Positions 24,329-35,650 are shown, counted from the first letter of the stretch. The stretch is DNA of 64,000 nucleotides from Planctomycetota bacterium (GCA_028281765.1 JANQJF010000050.1:62001-126000); one strand, 5' to 3'. Made by a program: numbers and translations. Notes: generated from the sequence alone by a model not told the origin.

Positions 24329-27300
24329 GTGAATGCGCTGCAGGACGAATCGACGACCCGGGAGGTCGATGCCGCCTTCGCGCGGTTCTGCGCGACGGGC
24401 AGCCCCGAGGACCTCGGGTTCGTGTTCGATACGGTCTCGCAGCGGGTCCTCCTGGTCGCCGAGCGACTCGTCGGGGATCGGCAGCGGGCCGAAGACCTGC
24501 TCCAGCAGACGTTCCTCGAGCTGATGCGCGGGGCTCCCCGGTTCCGCGCCGGGTCGCCGTTGATGCCGTGGCTCTGGACGATTCTGGCTCGGCGTGCCGC
24601 GACCGTGCGCGGCCGGAGCCGTCGCGCGGGCGTCGCGCTCGAGGGTCACGAGATCTCCGATGGCGGACCGGACCCGGCCGAGGTCGCGGCCGCGCGCGAC
24701 GAGGTCGAGCACGTTGCGGCGGCGATCGAGCGACTGCCCGGGACCTATCGGCAGGTCGTGGCGATGCGCGTGCTGCACGGCATGCGTCCCGTCGATATCG
24801 CGAATGTGCTCGATCGACCGCTCGGCACCGTGCACGCGCAGTGCGCCCGCGGCCTCGAGCGCCTGAAGCGCGACTTGCCGGCGGGCGCGGTGTTGCTGAT
24901 CGGCATCGATGACGGCCGTGGGCTCGCCGCCGTGCGGGAGGCTGTCGTTACCGCGGTGCCGCGCGAGTCCGTCGCGGCCGCGACCGTGTCCGCGTCTTTG
25001 GTGACACTCATGAGCAGCAAGTGGTCTGTCGCTGTCGGAATCTCGTGCATCGCGGCGCTCGCGTTCGTTCTCGCGTGGAAGTCACCGGGGCGCGCGGATG
25101 CGCTGCCGGATGCTTTTGACGCCGCGCCGGAGTCCGCGTCGGTTGCACAATTCCCAACGGCGATCGAGCCGTTGCCCGCCAAGCGCCAGTCGATCCTGGA
25201 CGCCGCAGCGGGTCACACTCGCGAACCGTCCGAGATCCGCTTGATCGGTCGCGTCGTGAGCGACGTCGAGTCTCGGCGTCCGATCCCCGGCGCGTCCGTG
25301 GCCGTGTGGTCGAGGCTCCCCGGTTCGGTCGGATCGATCGCCGATGTGGAAGCGATCGCCGGTGGCGTTTGTTCGAGCGACGCGGATGGGTTCTTCGAAC
25401 TGCGCGTGACCGAACCGAGCGCGCGGTGCCTCGTCGTCGCCGCGCCGGGCCAGGCTCCGCTGTTCGGGGCGTTCTCGTTCTCCGAAGTCTTGAAGGGTGA
25501 CGGCGCGACCGGGGACTTCGGCACGCTCGTCTTGCGTGAAGCGACCGAGGTGTGGTTCGAAGTCGTCGACGGGCGCGGCGAACCGGTTGCCGAACACCGG
25601 CTCTCCAGTTCGAGTCTCCTCGGAATGTTGGGCGCGGGTTCGATGCCGCCGGTGCAGATTCGCAGCGACGCGGAGCGGCAGCTGCGAGTTGCGACTCGGA
25701 GCCTGTATCGGTTCGCGCTCGAGACCGATGCCGGCGGTCGTGCGGGTCCGATTCGGTTGCTCGTGGGGGAACGGTTCCAGGTGTACGCGGATGCGCGGCG
25801 TGGTCCGATGGGCGTCCGGTCCGAAGGCGCGATCGTCGTGGAGCCGGCGCCGTCCATGACCGTCCGCGTGCAGCTGCAAGCGGAGGATCCGCAGTGGTCG
25901 ATTCGCGGGGCGGTCGTGGACGAGTCCGGAGCGCCGCGGGCCGGGATTCGATTCGACGTCGTCACCGACTCTGGGCAGAAGCTCGCGGAGGTCGAGTCGC
26001 GACGCGATGGCGTGATCTGGGTGAATCGTCAAGTCGGCAGTGTCGCGAATTCGAAGGCCGAGTATGAAGCCGAACAACGGATACGACTCGTGCCGGCGGA
26101 TCCGTCGCGATTCCGCGTGGTCGCGCCGCAAGGCGTGTTGACCGTGCCGGTCCAGGATCTCCGCGTCGTCGTGCACGAAATGTCGCCGGCTTCCGCCGAG
26201 CTCGTGGTTCGGGATGCCGCTGGCCAGCCGGTCGAGAGCTTCGGCTGGGCGTGCATTCGCAAGGGCGACCGCTCGCCGCATTCGTTGGAGTCGGTCGATC
26301 GTCACGAAGGCGGAGTCGCTCGTGTCGAAGGCTTCGCCGTCGGCGACGCGTACGTCGTCGTGCGCGACCGAGAGGGCCGTTTCGGCAGTCGCGAAGTGCG
26401 GCTGCGCGAGGGCTCGACTCATCCGGTCGAAGTCACCGTCCGCGAAGACGCCAAGTTCGCCGTGCGAGTCGTCGACGATCGCGGCGTGCCGATAGCCGAC
26501 GCCGCGGTGATCTGTCGCACCGCGCTCGGTGCCGCGATCAAGCCGACCACGCGGTCCGTGTCGAGCTACAGCCAGTCCCAGCCGAGTGTGCTTCGCTTCT
26601 CCTTGGGGAGCGAGATCGTGCGCAAGGCGAAGACGGACGCGCGCGGCATCGCGCCCGTGTCCATCCCGTGGATCGCGGACGAGTTCGCGGTCGGCCTGCT
26701 GGCGGATGCCGGCGGCGGAACGGTCTGCGACGTGCAGCAGGTTCCCGGCGTGGTGGACTGCATCGTCGAAATGCCGGCGTCGCGGCCCGCTCGCATCACC
26801 GGCCGAATCCAGCCCGCGGACTTGGTCTCGCGATGGCAGGCTGCGGCGGGCGGCGGGGAGCCGGCCTCCGAGGTTCGGCTCGATCTCGCCCTCGGGAGTC
26901 TTCGCCGCTCGATCCAGCTGAAGGCGGACGGCTCGTTCGACAGCGGACCGCTGCGAGCGGGCGCCTGGCGCGTGGGCGCACGGATCACCGAGAGCGTGAG
27001 CGGAGCAACTCGGGTCGTCTCGGCGATCGCCGAACCGATCGCGGTGCAGGGAGGTGAGCTGCTCGAGGACGTCGTGCTCGACGTCGGGTCTCTGCTTCCC
27101 GGCTCGCTGAGCGGGCGGGTCGTCGGCGACCGTTCCGCGCAGGTGGCTTGGTCGCGGCTGCGACTCGTGAGCACGAGCGACGAGTACAGGATGTGGGGAG
27201 CGCAGATCGACGGCGACGGGAGGTTCGAGACGCGGCTGCCCGCCGGTCGGTGGGTCGTGTGGTGCGATGCGTCCAAAACGGACGGCGGCGAAGTCGTCAT

Positions 27301-27640
27301 CGATGCGAATCGAATCACGGGACTGACGATCGACGTCAGTGTCGCCACTGCGACGGTGACGTTGCTCGACTCTTCCGACGCTCCGATCCGAGACCGGCTC
27401 GTGTCGCTCGCCGTGCGGCCTTCGGAGTTCGAGGGCGCCCTACCGTCGCAGACGACCGACGGGAGCGGGCGCGCCGTGTTCTCGCACGCGCCCGCGCGCG
27501 ACGTGCTGGTCTGCGTCTGGCCCGAGGGAACGACGCGCTCGTTCGGTCGGTTTCGCGCTCCGGCCGGTGGGGCTGCGCCGCGGCCTGCGGTCTTCGGTCC
27601 GTTCCCGTGTGGGGACGTCGAGGTGCGGCTGGTGGAGTGA
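24329..27640 (+). CDS. Sigma factor fused to a membrane anchor and large carboxypeptidase-regulatory-like ectodomain
   Basis: 1103-residue protein. The GTG at 24329 starts just before the sigma part; the frame extends upstream only through non-conserved sequence. Residues about 20-185 are an ECF-type sigma factor: region 2 AERLVGDRQRAEDLLQQTFLELMRG with PLMPWLWTILARRAATVRGR; region 4 LPGTYRQVVAMRVLHGMRPVDIANVLDRPLGTVHA. A single membrane helix follows at about 230-247 (WSVAVGISCIAALAFVLAW). The remaining 850 residues lie outside the cytoplasm and contain repeated beta-sandwich domains of the carboxypeptidase-regulatory type (IRLIGRVVSDVESRRPIPGASVAVW; WSIRGAVVDESGAPRAGIRFDVV; ITGRIQPADL). Planctomycete sigma factors with long membrane-bound C termini are known. 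The design implies release or membrane-controlled activity. The 52-base repeat follows its stop. Confidence 0.9.
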   Translation: MNALQDESTTREVDAAFARFCATGSPEDLGFVFDTVSQRVLLVAERLVGDRQRAEDLLQQTFLELMRGAPRFRAGSPLMPWLWTILARRAATVRGRSRRAGVALEGHEISDGGPDPAEVAAARDEVEHVAAAIERLPGTYRQVVAMRVLHGMRPVDIANVLDRPLGTVHAQCARGLERLKRDLPAGAVLLIGIDDGRGLAAVREAVVTAVPRESVAAATVSASLVTLMSSKWSVAVGISCIAALAFVLAWKSPGRADALPDAFDAAPESASVAQFPTAIEPLPAKRQSILDAAAGHTREPSEIRLIGRVVSDVESRRPIPGASVAVWSRLPGSVGSIADVEAIAGGVCSSDADGFFELRVTEPSARCLVVAAPGQAPLFGAFSFSEVLKGDGATGDFGTLVLREATEVWFEVVDGRGEPVAEHRLSSSSLLGMLGAGSMPPVQIRSDAERQLRVATRSLYRFALETDAGGRAGPIRLLVGERFQVYADARRGPMGVRSEGAIVVEPAPSMTVRVQLQAEDPQWSIRGAVVDESGAPRAGIRFDVVTDSGQKLAEVESRRDGVIWVNRQVGSVANSKAEYEAEQRIRLVPADPSRFRVVAPQGVLTVPVQDLRVVVHEMSPASAELVVRDAAGQPVESFGWACIRKGDRSPHSLESVDRHEGGVARVEGFAVGDAYVVVRDREGRFGSREVRLREGSTHPVEVTVREDAKFAVRVVDDRGVPIADAAVICRTALGAAIKPTTRSVSSYSQSQPSVLRFSLGSEIVRKAKTDARGIAPVSIPWIADEFAVGLLADAGGGTVCDVQQVPGVVDCIVEMPASRPARITGRIQPADLVSRWQAAAGGGEPASEVRLDLALGSLRRSIQLKADGSFDSGPLRAGAWRVGARITESVSGATRVVSAIAEPIAVQGGELLEDVVLDVGSLLPGSLSGRVVGDRSAQVAWSRLRLVSTSDEYRMWGAQIDGDGRFETRLPAGRWVVWCDASKTDGGEVVIDANRITGLTIDVSVATATVTLLDSSDAPIRDRLVSLAVRPSEFEGALPSQTTDGSGRAVFSHAPARDVLVCVWPEGTTRSFGRFRAPAGGAAPRPAVFGPFPCGDVEVRLVE

Positions 27641-27644
27641 GGAG

Positions 27645-27696
27645 CCCCCGTGCTGCGCGTGCGCTTGCGCATGCGCCTGCGCGATGGTGACCCGTG
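27645..27696 (+). repeat. 52-base GC-alternating repeat element, copy B
   Basis: C5, G, then TGCTGCGCGTGCGC, T, TGCGCATGCGCCTGCGCG, A, TGGTGACCCGTG. It starts five bases after the stop of the fused sigma-factor gene and precedes the FG-GAP gene at 27891, matching the arrangement of the copy at 7368-7420 (opposite strand). Confidence 0.8.
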
Positions 27697-27818
27697 ACGC
27701 GACCGCGCCCGTCCCCGCTCCCCGTTCCCGCCCATCGAACCGTGCCGACACGATTTTTCTTCCGCCCATACCACCGACCACTCCGAACCCCACGACCACA
27801 AACCCACGAACCATGTCG

Positions 27819-27824
27819 TAGCCT
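27819..27824 (+). promoter_or_regulatory. Possible -10 element upstream of FG-GAP gene
   Basis: TAGCCT in the context TCGTAGCCTTCTCG, 67 bases before the GTG start at 27891; matches the recurrent TAnnnT pattern seen upstream of several genes in this window. Weak evidence alone. Confidence 0.3.
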
Positions 27825-27890
27825 TCTCGCACACGCGCCCTGTGGGGACAGTGCGCGCATCGGGGAATCATTCGGAGAAGGAAACACATC

Positions 27891-29570
27891 GTGCGCATCA
27901 CGCTTTCTACTGCCGCTCTTCTTGCCGCGGCATCGACCGTTTCGGCGCAGACCGAAGTCCGCACCTACACCGGTGACCAAGACGCCCACTTCCTCGGCCT
28001 TTCGGTAGGGGCCGCTGGCGACGTCAACGGCGACGGCTTCGACGACGTGGTCGTCGGCGTGCGTGGCGACAGCACGAACGGTCCGAACGCGGGCGCGGCG
28101 CGCGTCTACTCGGGCGCCGATGGCTCGCTGCTGTGGCAGGTGTTCGGCAACTCCTCGTACGACTACTTCGGTCTGACCGTGGCTGGCGTCGGTGACGTCG
28201 ATGGCGACGGCACGCCGGACGTCGCGGTCGGAGCGCCGCGTGATGACAGCCACATCGCCGGCGGGGATGCCGGCACGGTGTTCGTCTACTCCGGCGCGAC
28301 CGGTCTCGAGATCCAGCTGTTCCGCGGGGATTCCGCGGGCGAACAGCTCGGTCGCTTCGTCGATGCCGCGGGTGACGTCAACGGCGATGGCTTCGACGAC
28401 TACGTCGTCGGCGCACCCTTCTCCGACGAGAACGGCACGAGCTCGGGCAGCGCGCACGTGATCTCGGGTCGCGACGCGAGCGTGCTCCACTCGTTCTTCG
28501 GTGTCGCTGCGGGCGACGAGTTCGGTCGCAACCTCGGTGGCGCGGGTGACGTCGATGGCGACGGCACGCCGGACATCGCGGTGGGCGCGCGCCTGCACGA
28601 CCACGGCGGCAACGCCGACGCCGGCGCGGTCTACGTCTTCTCGGGGGCCGACGGCTCGTCGTTGCAGTCGCACTTCGGCACGACCGCGAATGAGCAGCTC
28701 GGCCAGTGGGTGCAGGGCGCCGGTGACGTCAACCGCGACGGTTTCGCGGACGTGATCGCTGGGGCGCACCTGGCCGACTTCGGCGGCGCGGACAGCGGTC
28801 GCGCGACCGTGTTCTCGGGTGTCGACGGCACGACGATCTGGACGTTCGACGGCGCGAACGCCGGCGACAACCTCGGCCGCTCGGTCGACACCGCGGGGGA
28901 CGTCGATGGCGATGGCCACGCGGACCTGCTCGTCGGTGCGGACCTCGCGAACGGCAAGGGAGCGGCGATCGTGTTCTCGGGCCAGACCGGCACGCAGCTC
29001 TTCCCGCTGACGGGTGTCGGCAACGGCGACCTGTTCGGTCACGCCGTGTCGTCCGCTGGCGACGTCGATGACGACGGCTTCGGCGACGTCATCGTCGGCG
29101 CCTTCCGCGAGAACGGCGGCTACTCGGATGCCGGTGGCGCGCACGTCTACGCGAGCGACTCGATCGGCACGCCACCGCGCGCGCGCGTCTTCGGTCGTCC
29201 TTGCACGAGCTCGAACGGCCACCTGCCACGCATCGACGTCGTCGATCTGCCGGCGATCGGTGAGACCGCGCGCTTCGACCTCCGTGGCGCGAAGGCGCTG
29301 CGTCCGACCGCGCTCCTGCTCGGCACGCTCGCGACGATCGACCTGACGTTCCTCGGCGCGTTCGATTGCGTGCTCGAGGTCATGCCGGTCACGCAGCTCG
29401 TGACGATCACGACCGGGCCGGGCAAGGCGACCGAGACGCTCGACATCCCGAACGCCATCGCGCTGATCGGTGTCGAGTTCGGCGCGCAGTGGGTCGTCCT
29501 CGATCCCGCCGCGAACTCGCTCGGTGCCGTGACTGGCAACGCGGCTCTGCTGACGGTCGGCTCTCGCTGA
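27891..29570 (+). CDS. Secreted FG-GAP (integrin alpha-like) repeat protein
   Basis: 559-residue exported protein. The GTG at 27891 opens a signal peptide (ITLSTAALLAAASTVSAQ). Residues about 25-420 form seven FG-GAP blades, each with a GDVNGDGFDDV or GDVDGDGTPDI calcium-binding loop and a YSGADGSLL-type strand, predicting a beta-propeller with bound Ca2+. The C-terminal 130 residues (RVFGRPCTSSNGHLPRIDV ... IALIGVEFGAQWVVLDP) form a separate beta-rich module. Likely surface or matrix binding protein; ligand unknown. It lies downstream of the fused sigma-factor gene on the same strand, 250 bases away. Confidence 0.9.
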   Translation: MRITLSTAALLAAASTVSAQTEVRTYTGDQDAHFLGLSVGAAGDVNGDGFDDVVVGVRGDSTNGPNAGAARVYSGADGSLLWQVFGNSSYDYFGLTVAGVGDVDGDGTPDVAVGAPRDDSHIAGGDAGTVFVYSGATGLEIQLFRGDSAGEQLGRFVDAAGDVNGDGFDDYVVGAPFSDENGTSSGSAHVISGRDASVLHSFFGVAAGDEFGRNLGGAGDVDGDGTPDIAVGARLHDHGGNADAGAVYVFSGADGSSLQSHFGTTANEQLGQWVQGAGDVNRDGFADVIAGAHLADFGGADSGRATVFSGVDGTTIWTFDGANAGDNLGRSVDTAGDVDGDGHADLLVGADLANGKGAAIVFSGQTGTQLFPLTGVGNGDLFGHAVSSAGDVDDDGFGDVIVGAFRENGGYSDAGGAHVYASDSIGTPPRARVFGRPCTSSNGHLPRIDVVDLPAIGETARFDLRGAKALRPTALLLGTLATIDLTFLGAFDCVLEVMPVTQLVTITTGPGKATETLDIPNAIALIGVEFGAQWVVLDPAANSLGAVTGNAALLTVGSR

Positions 29571-29589
29571 GCGAGTCAGCAGAGAACGA

Positions 29590-29665
29590 GTCGGCAGGCC
29601 GCATCGCGCTCTCGAACAGCCCTTTTCCCAAACCTGCTCGAGCGCAGGCGCTGCGGCCTGCCGAC
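29590..29665. terminator. Inverted repeat downstream of the FG-GAP gene
   Basis: Perfect 13-base arms GTCGGCAGGCCGC (29590-29602) and GCGGCCTGCCGAC (29653-29665), separated by 50 bases that contain a CCTTTTCCC tract and smaller CTCGA/TCGAG pairings. It lies 20 bases after the stop of the FG-GAP gene, before the convergent gene ending at 29840. It probably acts as a transcription end or mRNA-stabilising structure. The rest of 29571-29839 shows nothing recognisable. Confidence 0.5.
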
Positions 29666-29839
29666 GCGGGATGACAGTGCACAACGCGTGCCACTGTCGC
29701 GAAATCGCTCGAGATCGACGTAAGTCGTTTGTTCGCGTCGCGCGCCGTGGGGAAACACTCCGCGGCGCGTCGCAACGCCGACGAGAACCCGACACTCGCG
29801 GGCGCATTTCGTCGGCGAACCGTCGGGCGACGAGCCCGG

Positions 29840-32419
<2,580 letters not shown>

Positions 32420-32483
32420 CGTGTGTGGGGGGGGGCTGGGCGCGACGGGCCGCACCGTCACGCGGACCCACACACTCTAGCAC

Positions 32484-33689
32484 CTACACGCCACACACGT
32501 GGCCGCCCTGGTTGTCGCGGAACGTGTTTCCGCCGCGATCGTCGTAATCCCAGCTGTCGTCGTAGCGAATACCGCAGCTCGCGCTGTCCGCGATCTCGGA
32601 ATCCTTGACGTCGACGTCGCCGTGGAGGATGGAGATGTTGCCGGGATAGTTCGAGCCGCCGCCGCCGTGCTCGATCTTCACGCGGTGGATACGCCAAGCC
32701 GTCGACGGCGGCGTCGTGTCGGTGCCGAGCAGGAGCCCGCGCCACGCGCCGGGCGCGCCGGACAGCGCGTGGATGTGGACGCTCTGAGTCAGCCCGGTGC
32801 TGAAGTTGCGCCCGACGGAGATGCGCACGCCGTCCGCGACGACGATCTCGACGTCGTCTTCGAACGTCAGGCTGTCGGTCGTGAGATCGGCCTGCAGTTC
32901 GAACGGAATGCCCTGGTCTGTGAATCGAATCGTCTCCTCGAACCCCGTATCGCCGACGAGCACGCGGTTCGTGCCGTTGCCTTCGTAGACGTTGCCCTGC
33001 AGCAGCTCATCCGCCTTGTGCAGCGGCACGCGGATCGGATACGAGCTGCAGCGCGACACCTCGTTGTTGCTGAAGTCTTGCAGGTTCGCTCCGTCCTCGA
33101 CCCAGACTCCGACGCCTTCGATGTTGTCGAGTCGCGAGCTGCCCATCGTCAGTCCACCGATCACCGTGATCGCTCCCGGGAACATCGGGTCGTCCGGATC
33201 CCCCGCGTCGGACATCGTGAAGTCGAGCGTCCGGTTGATCCGCTCGTCGGGATGCTCGAAGCGCAGCCCCTTCCAGTGCCCGGGCGTTGCGACGGTGCCG
33301 CGGAACACGATCGACGGGACGTCCGACACGCTGACGAGCGAGACGTCCGTCGTGTCGCGGAAGATGAAGCCCGCGTCCTTCTCGAACTCGATGACCGTGC
33401 CTTCGTAGACGTCGAACTCGGCGTTCGAGATCTCGATCAGGCACTCGACGATGTAGTCGACCGGGTGGTCGGGGTTGTCCTCGAGGATGATCTTGTCCTC
33501 GCCGACGAAGCTGTCGCAGTTGAGGTGGATCGCGCCGCGGGCGTCGGTGGGGTTGCCGGAGGGCGGGGGGAACGGCGAGTTCGTCGAGCCGGAAGTGCCG
33601 CCACCGCCGCCGCAGGAGGTGGCGGCGAGGGTGAGGAGGAGGGCGGTGGGGATCAGGGCGGTGGGGATCAGGGCCGGGGTGCGTTGCAT
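32484..33689 (-). CDS. Lipoprotein with probable parallel beta-helix fold
   Basis: 401 residues. The ATG at 33689 opens a lipoprotein signal (ALIPTALLLTLAATSC, lipobox ATSC followed by a glycine run). The signal coding sequence holds an exact short tandem repeat (IPTAL twice). The mature part has a beta-helix pattern: repeated short strands with small turns (ITVIGGLTMGSSRLDNIEG, FSNNEVSRCSSYPIRV, NISILHGDVDVKDSEIADS, RGGNTFRDNQGG), as in right-handed beta-helix proteins. Function unknown; a carbohydrate-binding or structural role is possible. It lies upstream of the FG-GAP gene on the same strand. Confidence 0.82.
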   Translation of the reverse strand: MQRTPALIPTALIPTALLLTLAATSCGGGGGTSGSTNSPFPPPSGNPTDARGAIHLNCDSFVGEDKIILEDNPDHPVDYIVECLIEISNAEFDVYEGTVIEFEKDAGFIFRDTTDVSLVSVSDVPSIVFRGTVATPGHWKGLRFEHPDERINRTLDFTMSDAGDPDDPMFPGAITVIGGLTMGSSRLDNIEGVGVWVEDGANLQDFSNNEVSRCSSYPIRVPLHKADELLQGNVYEGNGTNRVLVGDTGFEETIRFTDQGIPFELQADLTTDSLTFEDDVEIVVADGVRISVGRNFSTGLTQSVHIHALSGAPGAWRGLLLGTDTTPPSTAWRIHRVKIEHGGGGSNYPGNISILHGDVDVKDSEIADSASCGIRYDDSWDYDDRGGNTFRDNQGGHVCGV

Positions 33690-33743
33690 GGAGGGGGATT
33701 CCCAGGGGGTGGGGTGGGCGGACAAGTAAGGGGGGTTTCTTGG

Positions 33744-33857
33744 GGGGCCACGTTTTCGGGCTCGGACCCGGGCCCGTTCACGTTCCGCGGAACGGGACAC
33801 GGGTCACGACCCGTGAAACGTGAATGCGCCCGGGCCCGGGCCCGAAAACGTGGCCCC
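33744..33857. repeat. 114-base long palindrome in a divergent intergenic region
   Basis: Outer arms are a perfect 18-base inverted repeat, GGGGCCACGTTTTCGGGC (33744-33761) and GCCCGAAAACGTGGCCCC (33840-33857). Nested inside are TTCACGTT/AACGTGAA (33777-33784, 33817-33824), CACGGGTC/GACCCGTG (33798-33805, 33808-33815) and CCCGGGCCC-rich segments. The whole can fold into one long hairpin or cruciform. It sits between divergent genes starting at 33689 and 33962. No coding sequence; possibly a mobile repeat, a replication or segregation site, or a regulatory structure. Confidence 0.8.
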
Positions 33858-33919
33858 TGACTGCCATCGCCCTTGATGCGTGCCCTGTGCCCGTAGACGC
33901 GCATTCTCACCCCGCCAGC

Positions 33920-33925
33920 TACACT
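33920..33925 (+). promoter_or_regulatory. Probable -10 element (TACACT)
   Basis: TACACT in the context GCTACACTGCCCTGG, 37 bases before the ATG at 33962; fits the recurrent TAnnnT pattern. Confidence 0.4.
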
Positions 33926-33961
33926 GCCCTGGTCGCCGATTCGCTCCGCACGCCCCGCCGC

Positions 33962-34795
33962 ATGACGAAATCCAGCACCGCGCTCAGTCTGTCGCTCGCC
34001 GCGCTCTTGTCGGCCTGCGCGGCCGTCGACACGTCTCCGCCTCCCGTCACCGTCCGCGCCGGACACACCGAACGCCCCGTCCGCTTCCAGTCCGTACACG
34101 CCGGCCAGGTCCTCGTCGAAGGCGTCTGGACCGTGATCTTCAAGGTCGACCCGCGCGACGTGCCGTGGATTCGCAGCCACGCGTCCGAAGGCTCGGTCCA
34201 GCTCGTCTGGAACGAACGCGTCGTCTGGGAGTTCGATCCCGAGACCGATGGCTCCGGCTATTTCGTCGATCGCGGCTTCATCGACGAGGCCACCGCGCGT
34301 CGCGTCGCCAAAGAAGTCGCGGATGCCCAGGGTCCGCGCGAAGCCTCCACAGCGAACGGGCTCGCATCGCTCGCTCTCCACGCGCCTGAACTGCACGCGT
34401 CGCTCGCGCCGAAGCCGCTCGCCGACGCGAACCACGGAGTGCCTGATGGCGTGCACGACAGCCCGCATTTCTCGACGGACTCAGACGTCGTGCGTTCGAT
34501 CGCGAGCTACGCGTCGCAGGGACGGCTCGCCGGGGATGGCGTGTGCGCGGCACTGTTTGCCGTGTACGAAGGCGAGAGCGAGCTCGGATTCTACGGATTG
34601 GAGTCGGCGTCCGCGGAAGACGCGGACCGGCTCGAAGGCCAGCTGCGCGAGATCTGGGCACACAACGTGAGCATCGACCGGTTGCGGGTTCACCGCGGTG
34701 GCAACGTGTTTCTCATCGTCTGGCACGACGGCGTGTCGGCCGCGTGTTGGCAATCGGTGAACGAGCGCTTGGCCGCGCGCCTGACCGCCGGCTGA
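33962..34795 (+). CDS. Lipoprotein of unknown function
   Basis: 277 residues. The ATG at 33962 gives a lipoprotein signal (STALSLSLAALLSAC, lipobox LSAC). The mature part is mixed alpha/beta without recognisable motifs; notable stretches are GQVLVEGVWTVIFKVDPRDVPWIRSH, ETDGSGYFVDRGFIDEATARRVAKEV and DRLEGQLREIWAHNVSIDRL. The C-terminal segment reads like a compact domain of about 80 residues that recognises neither enzyme nor binding motifs. Start of a run of small plus-strand genes of unknown function. Confidence 0.75.
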   Translation: MTKSSTALSLSLAALLSACAAVDTSPPPVTVRAGHTERPVRFQSVHAGQVLVEGVWTVIFKVDPRDVPWIRSHASEGSVQLVWNERVVWEFDPETDGSGYFVDRGFIDEATARRVAKEVADAQGPREASTANGLASLALHAPELHASLAPKPLADANHGVPDGVHDSPHFSTDSDVVRSIASYASQGRLAGDGVCAALFAVYEGESELGFYGLESASAEDADRLEGQLREIWAHNVSIDRLRVHRGGNVFLIVWHDGVSAACWQSVNERLAARLTAG

Positions 34796-34799
34796 TCGA

Positions 34800-34805
34800 T
34801 ACACT
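34800..34805 (+). promoter_or_regulatory. Probable -10 element (TACACT) eight bases before a start codon
   Basis: Part of CGATACACTCGGGCG (34797-34811), which recurs exactly at 62144-62158. With the ATG at 34814, transcription would begin almost at the start codon, giving a nearly leaderless mRNA. Confidence 0.45.
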
Positions 34806-34813
34806 CGGGCGCG

Positions 34814-35122
34814 ATGAGTGACACTGTCTCCTACGACCGTTCGACAATCGTTGGCGTGTTTCGAGACCTCGAGGAACTCGTGGTCTCGCTCGATCGAATC
34901 GGGTCGCACGTGGCCCTCGAAGGGCTGTCGCCGATCGAGGATGCCCGTGTCCTCCGCGAGTTCGTCGACCAATGGCAGCTGTTCCGCAAGCTGAGCCACG
35001 CGCGGTCGGTACTCGGGGATGCGTTTTCGCGCGATCCGGGACCCGACGGAATGGACGAGTTGGAGCGCGAGTGCGAGACGTGCCGCTTCTGGTCCGCGCC
35101 GCGGTCCGGAGATTCCGCCTGA
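34814..35122 (+). CDS. Small hypothetical protein
   Basis: 102 residues, soluble, acidic. Helix-rich (STIVGVFRDLEELVVSLDRIGSHVALEGL), ending with ECETCRFW, a CxxC that might bind metal. No recognised family. Preceded closely by a TACACT promoter-like motif and followed 17 bases later by another hypothetical gene. Confidence 0.65.
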   Translation: MSDTVSYDRSTIVGVFRDLEELVVSLDRIGSHVALEGLSPIEDARVLREFVDQWQLFRKLSHARSVLGDAFSRDPGPDGMDELERECETCRFWSAPRSGDSA

Positions 35123-35139
35123 CGGTTCGCCGATTCGCG

Positions 35140-35616
35140 ATGGACTTCATCGATCTGCAGAGCAAGGCCATTCCACGGCCCGGGCACATCGAGCATTACT
35201 GGTTCGAGAACGAGAACACCGGATTGAAGCGGACCCGCTTTCACCGGATCGTGATCCCGTTCGAGCCGTTCGACTCCGGACTGGACTACGTGTCACAGCC
35301 CGAGACGACGGAGCTCGTCGTCGCGAGCCGTTCGAGTTTCGGGCGACGGCGCGCTACGTCGGGGAAGGTTGACGAGGCGATGTCCCAGCAGCCGATACCC
35401 GAAGCCTGGCGTCCGCTTCTCCGCGAGGTGGTTCGCGCGTTACCGGAGGAGACTTGGCGAACCTCGTGCGCGCAGCCAGTGTCGACGGATCGTTGCGAGG
35501 TCCTCGTGGATCTCTGGACCGCGGAGTCCGGTCGCAACGACATGGTCCTGGACGGTTGGTTCGACACGAGCGCGGCCCGGCCGACCTTTCACGTTCACAT
35601 GGTGTACGTCCCGTAG
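35140..35616 (+). CDS. Hypothetical protein
   Basis: 158 residues from ATG 35140. The frame is open further upstream but there overlaps the preceding gene. Two halves: an N-terminal part (HIEHYWFENENTGLKRTRFHRIVIPFEPF) and a C-terminal part (PEAWRPLLREVVRALPEETWRTSC ... VDLWTAESGRNDMVLDGWFDT). No family recognised. No signal peptide or membrane segment. Confidence 0.6.
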   Translation: MDFIDLQSKAIPRPGHIEHYWFENENTGLKRTRFHRIVIPFEPFDSGLDYVSQPETTELVVASRSSFGRRRATSGKVDEAMSQQPIPEAWRPLLREVVRALPEETWRTSCAQPVSTDRCEVLVDLWTAESGRNDMVLDGWFDTSAARPTFHVHMVYVP

Positions 35617-35619
35617 AAT
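35614..35619 (+). promoter_or_regulatory. Possible -10 element (TAGAAT)
   Basis: TAGAAT in the context CGTAGAATCGGAG, overlapping the stop of the previous gene and 32 bases before the ATG at 35651. Confidence 0.35.
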
Positions 35620-35650
35620 CGGAGCTTTCGTATTGCCGCAGGTGTGACTC

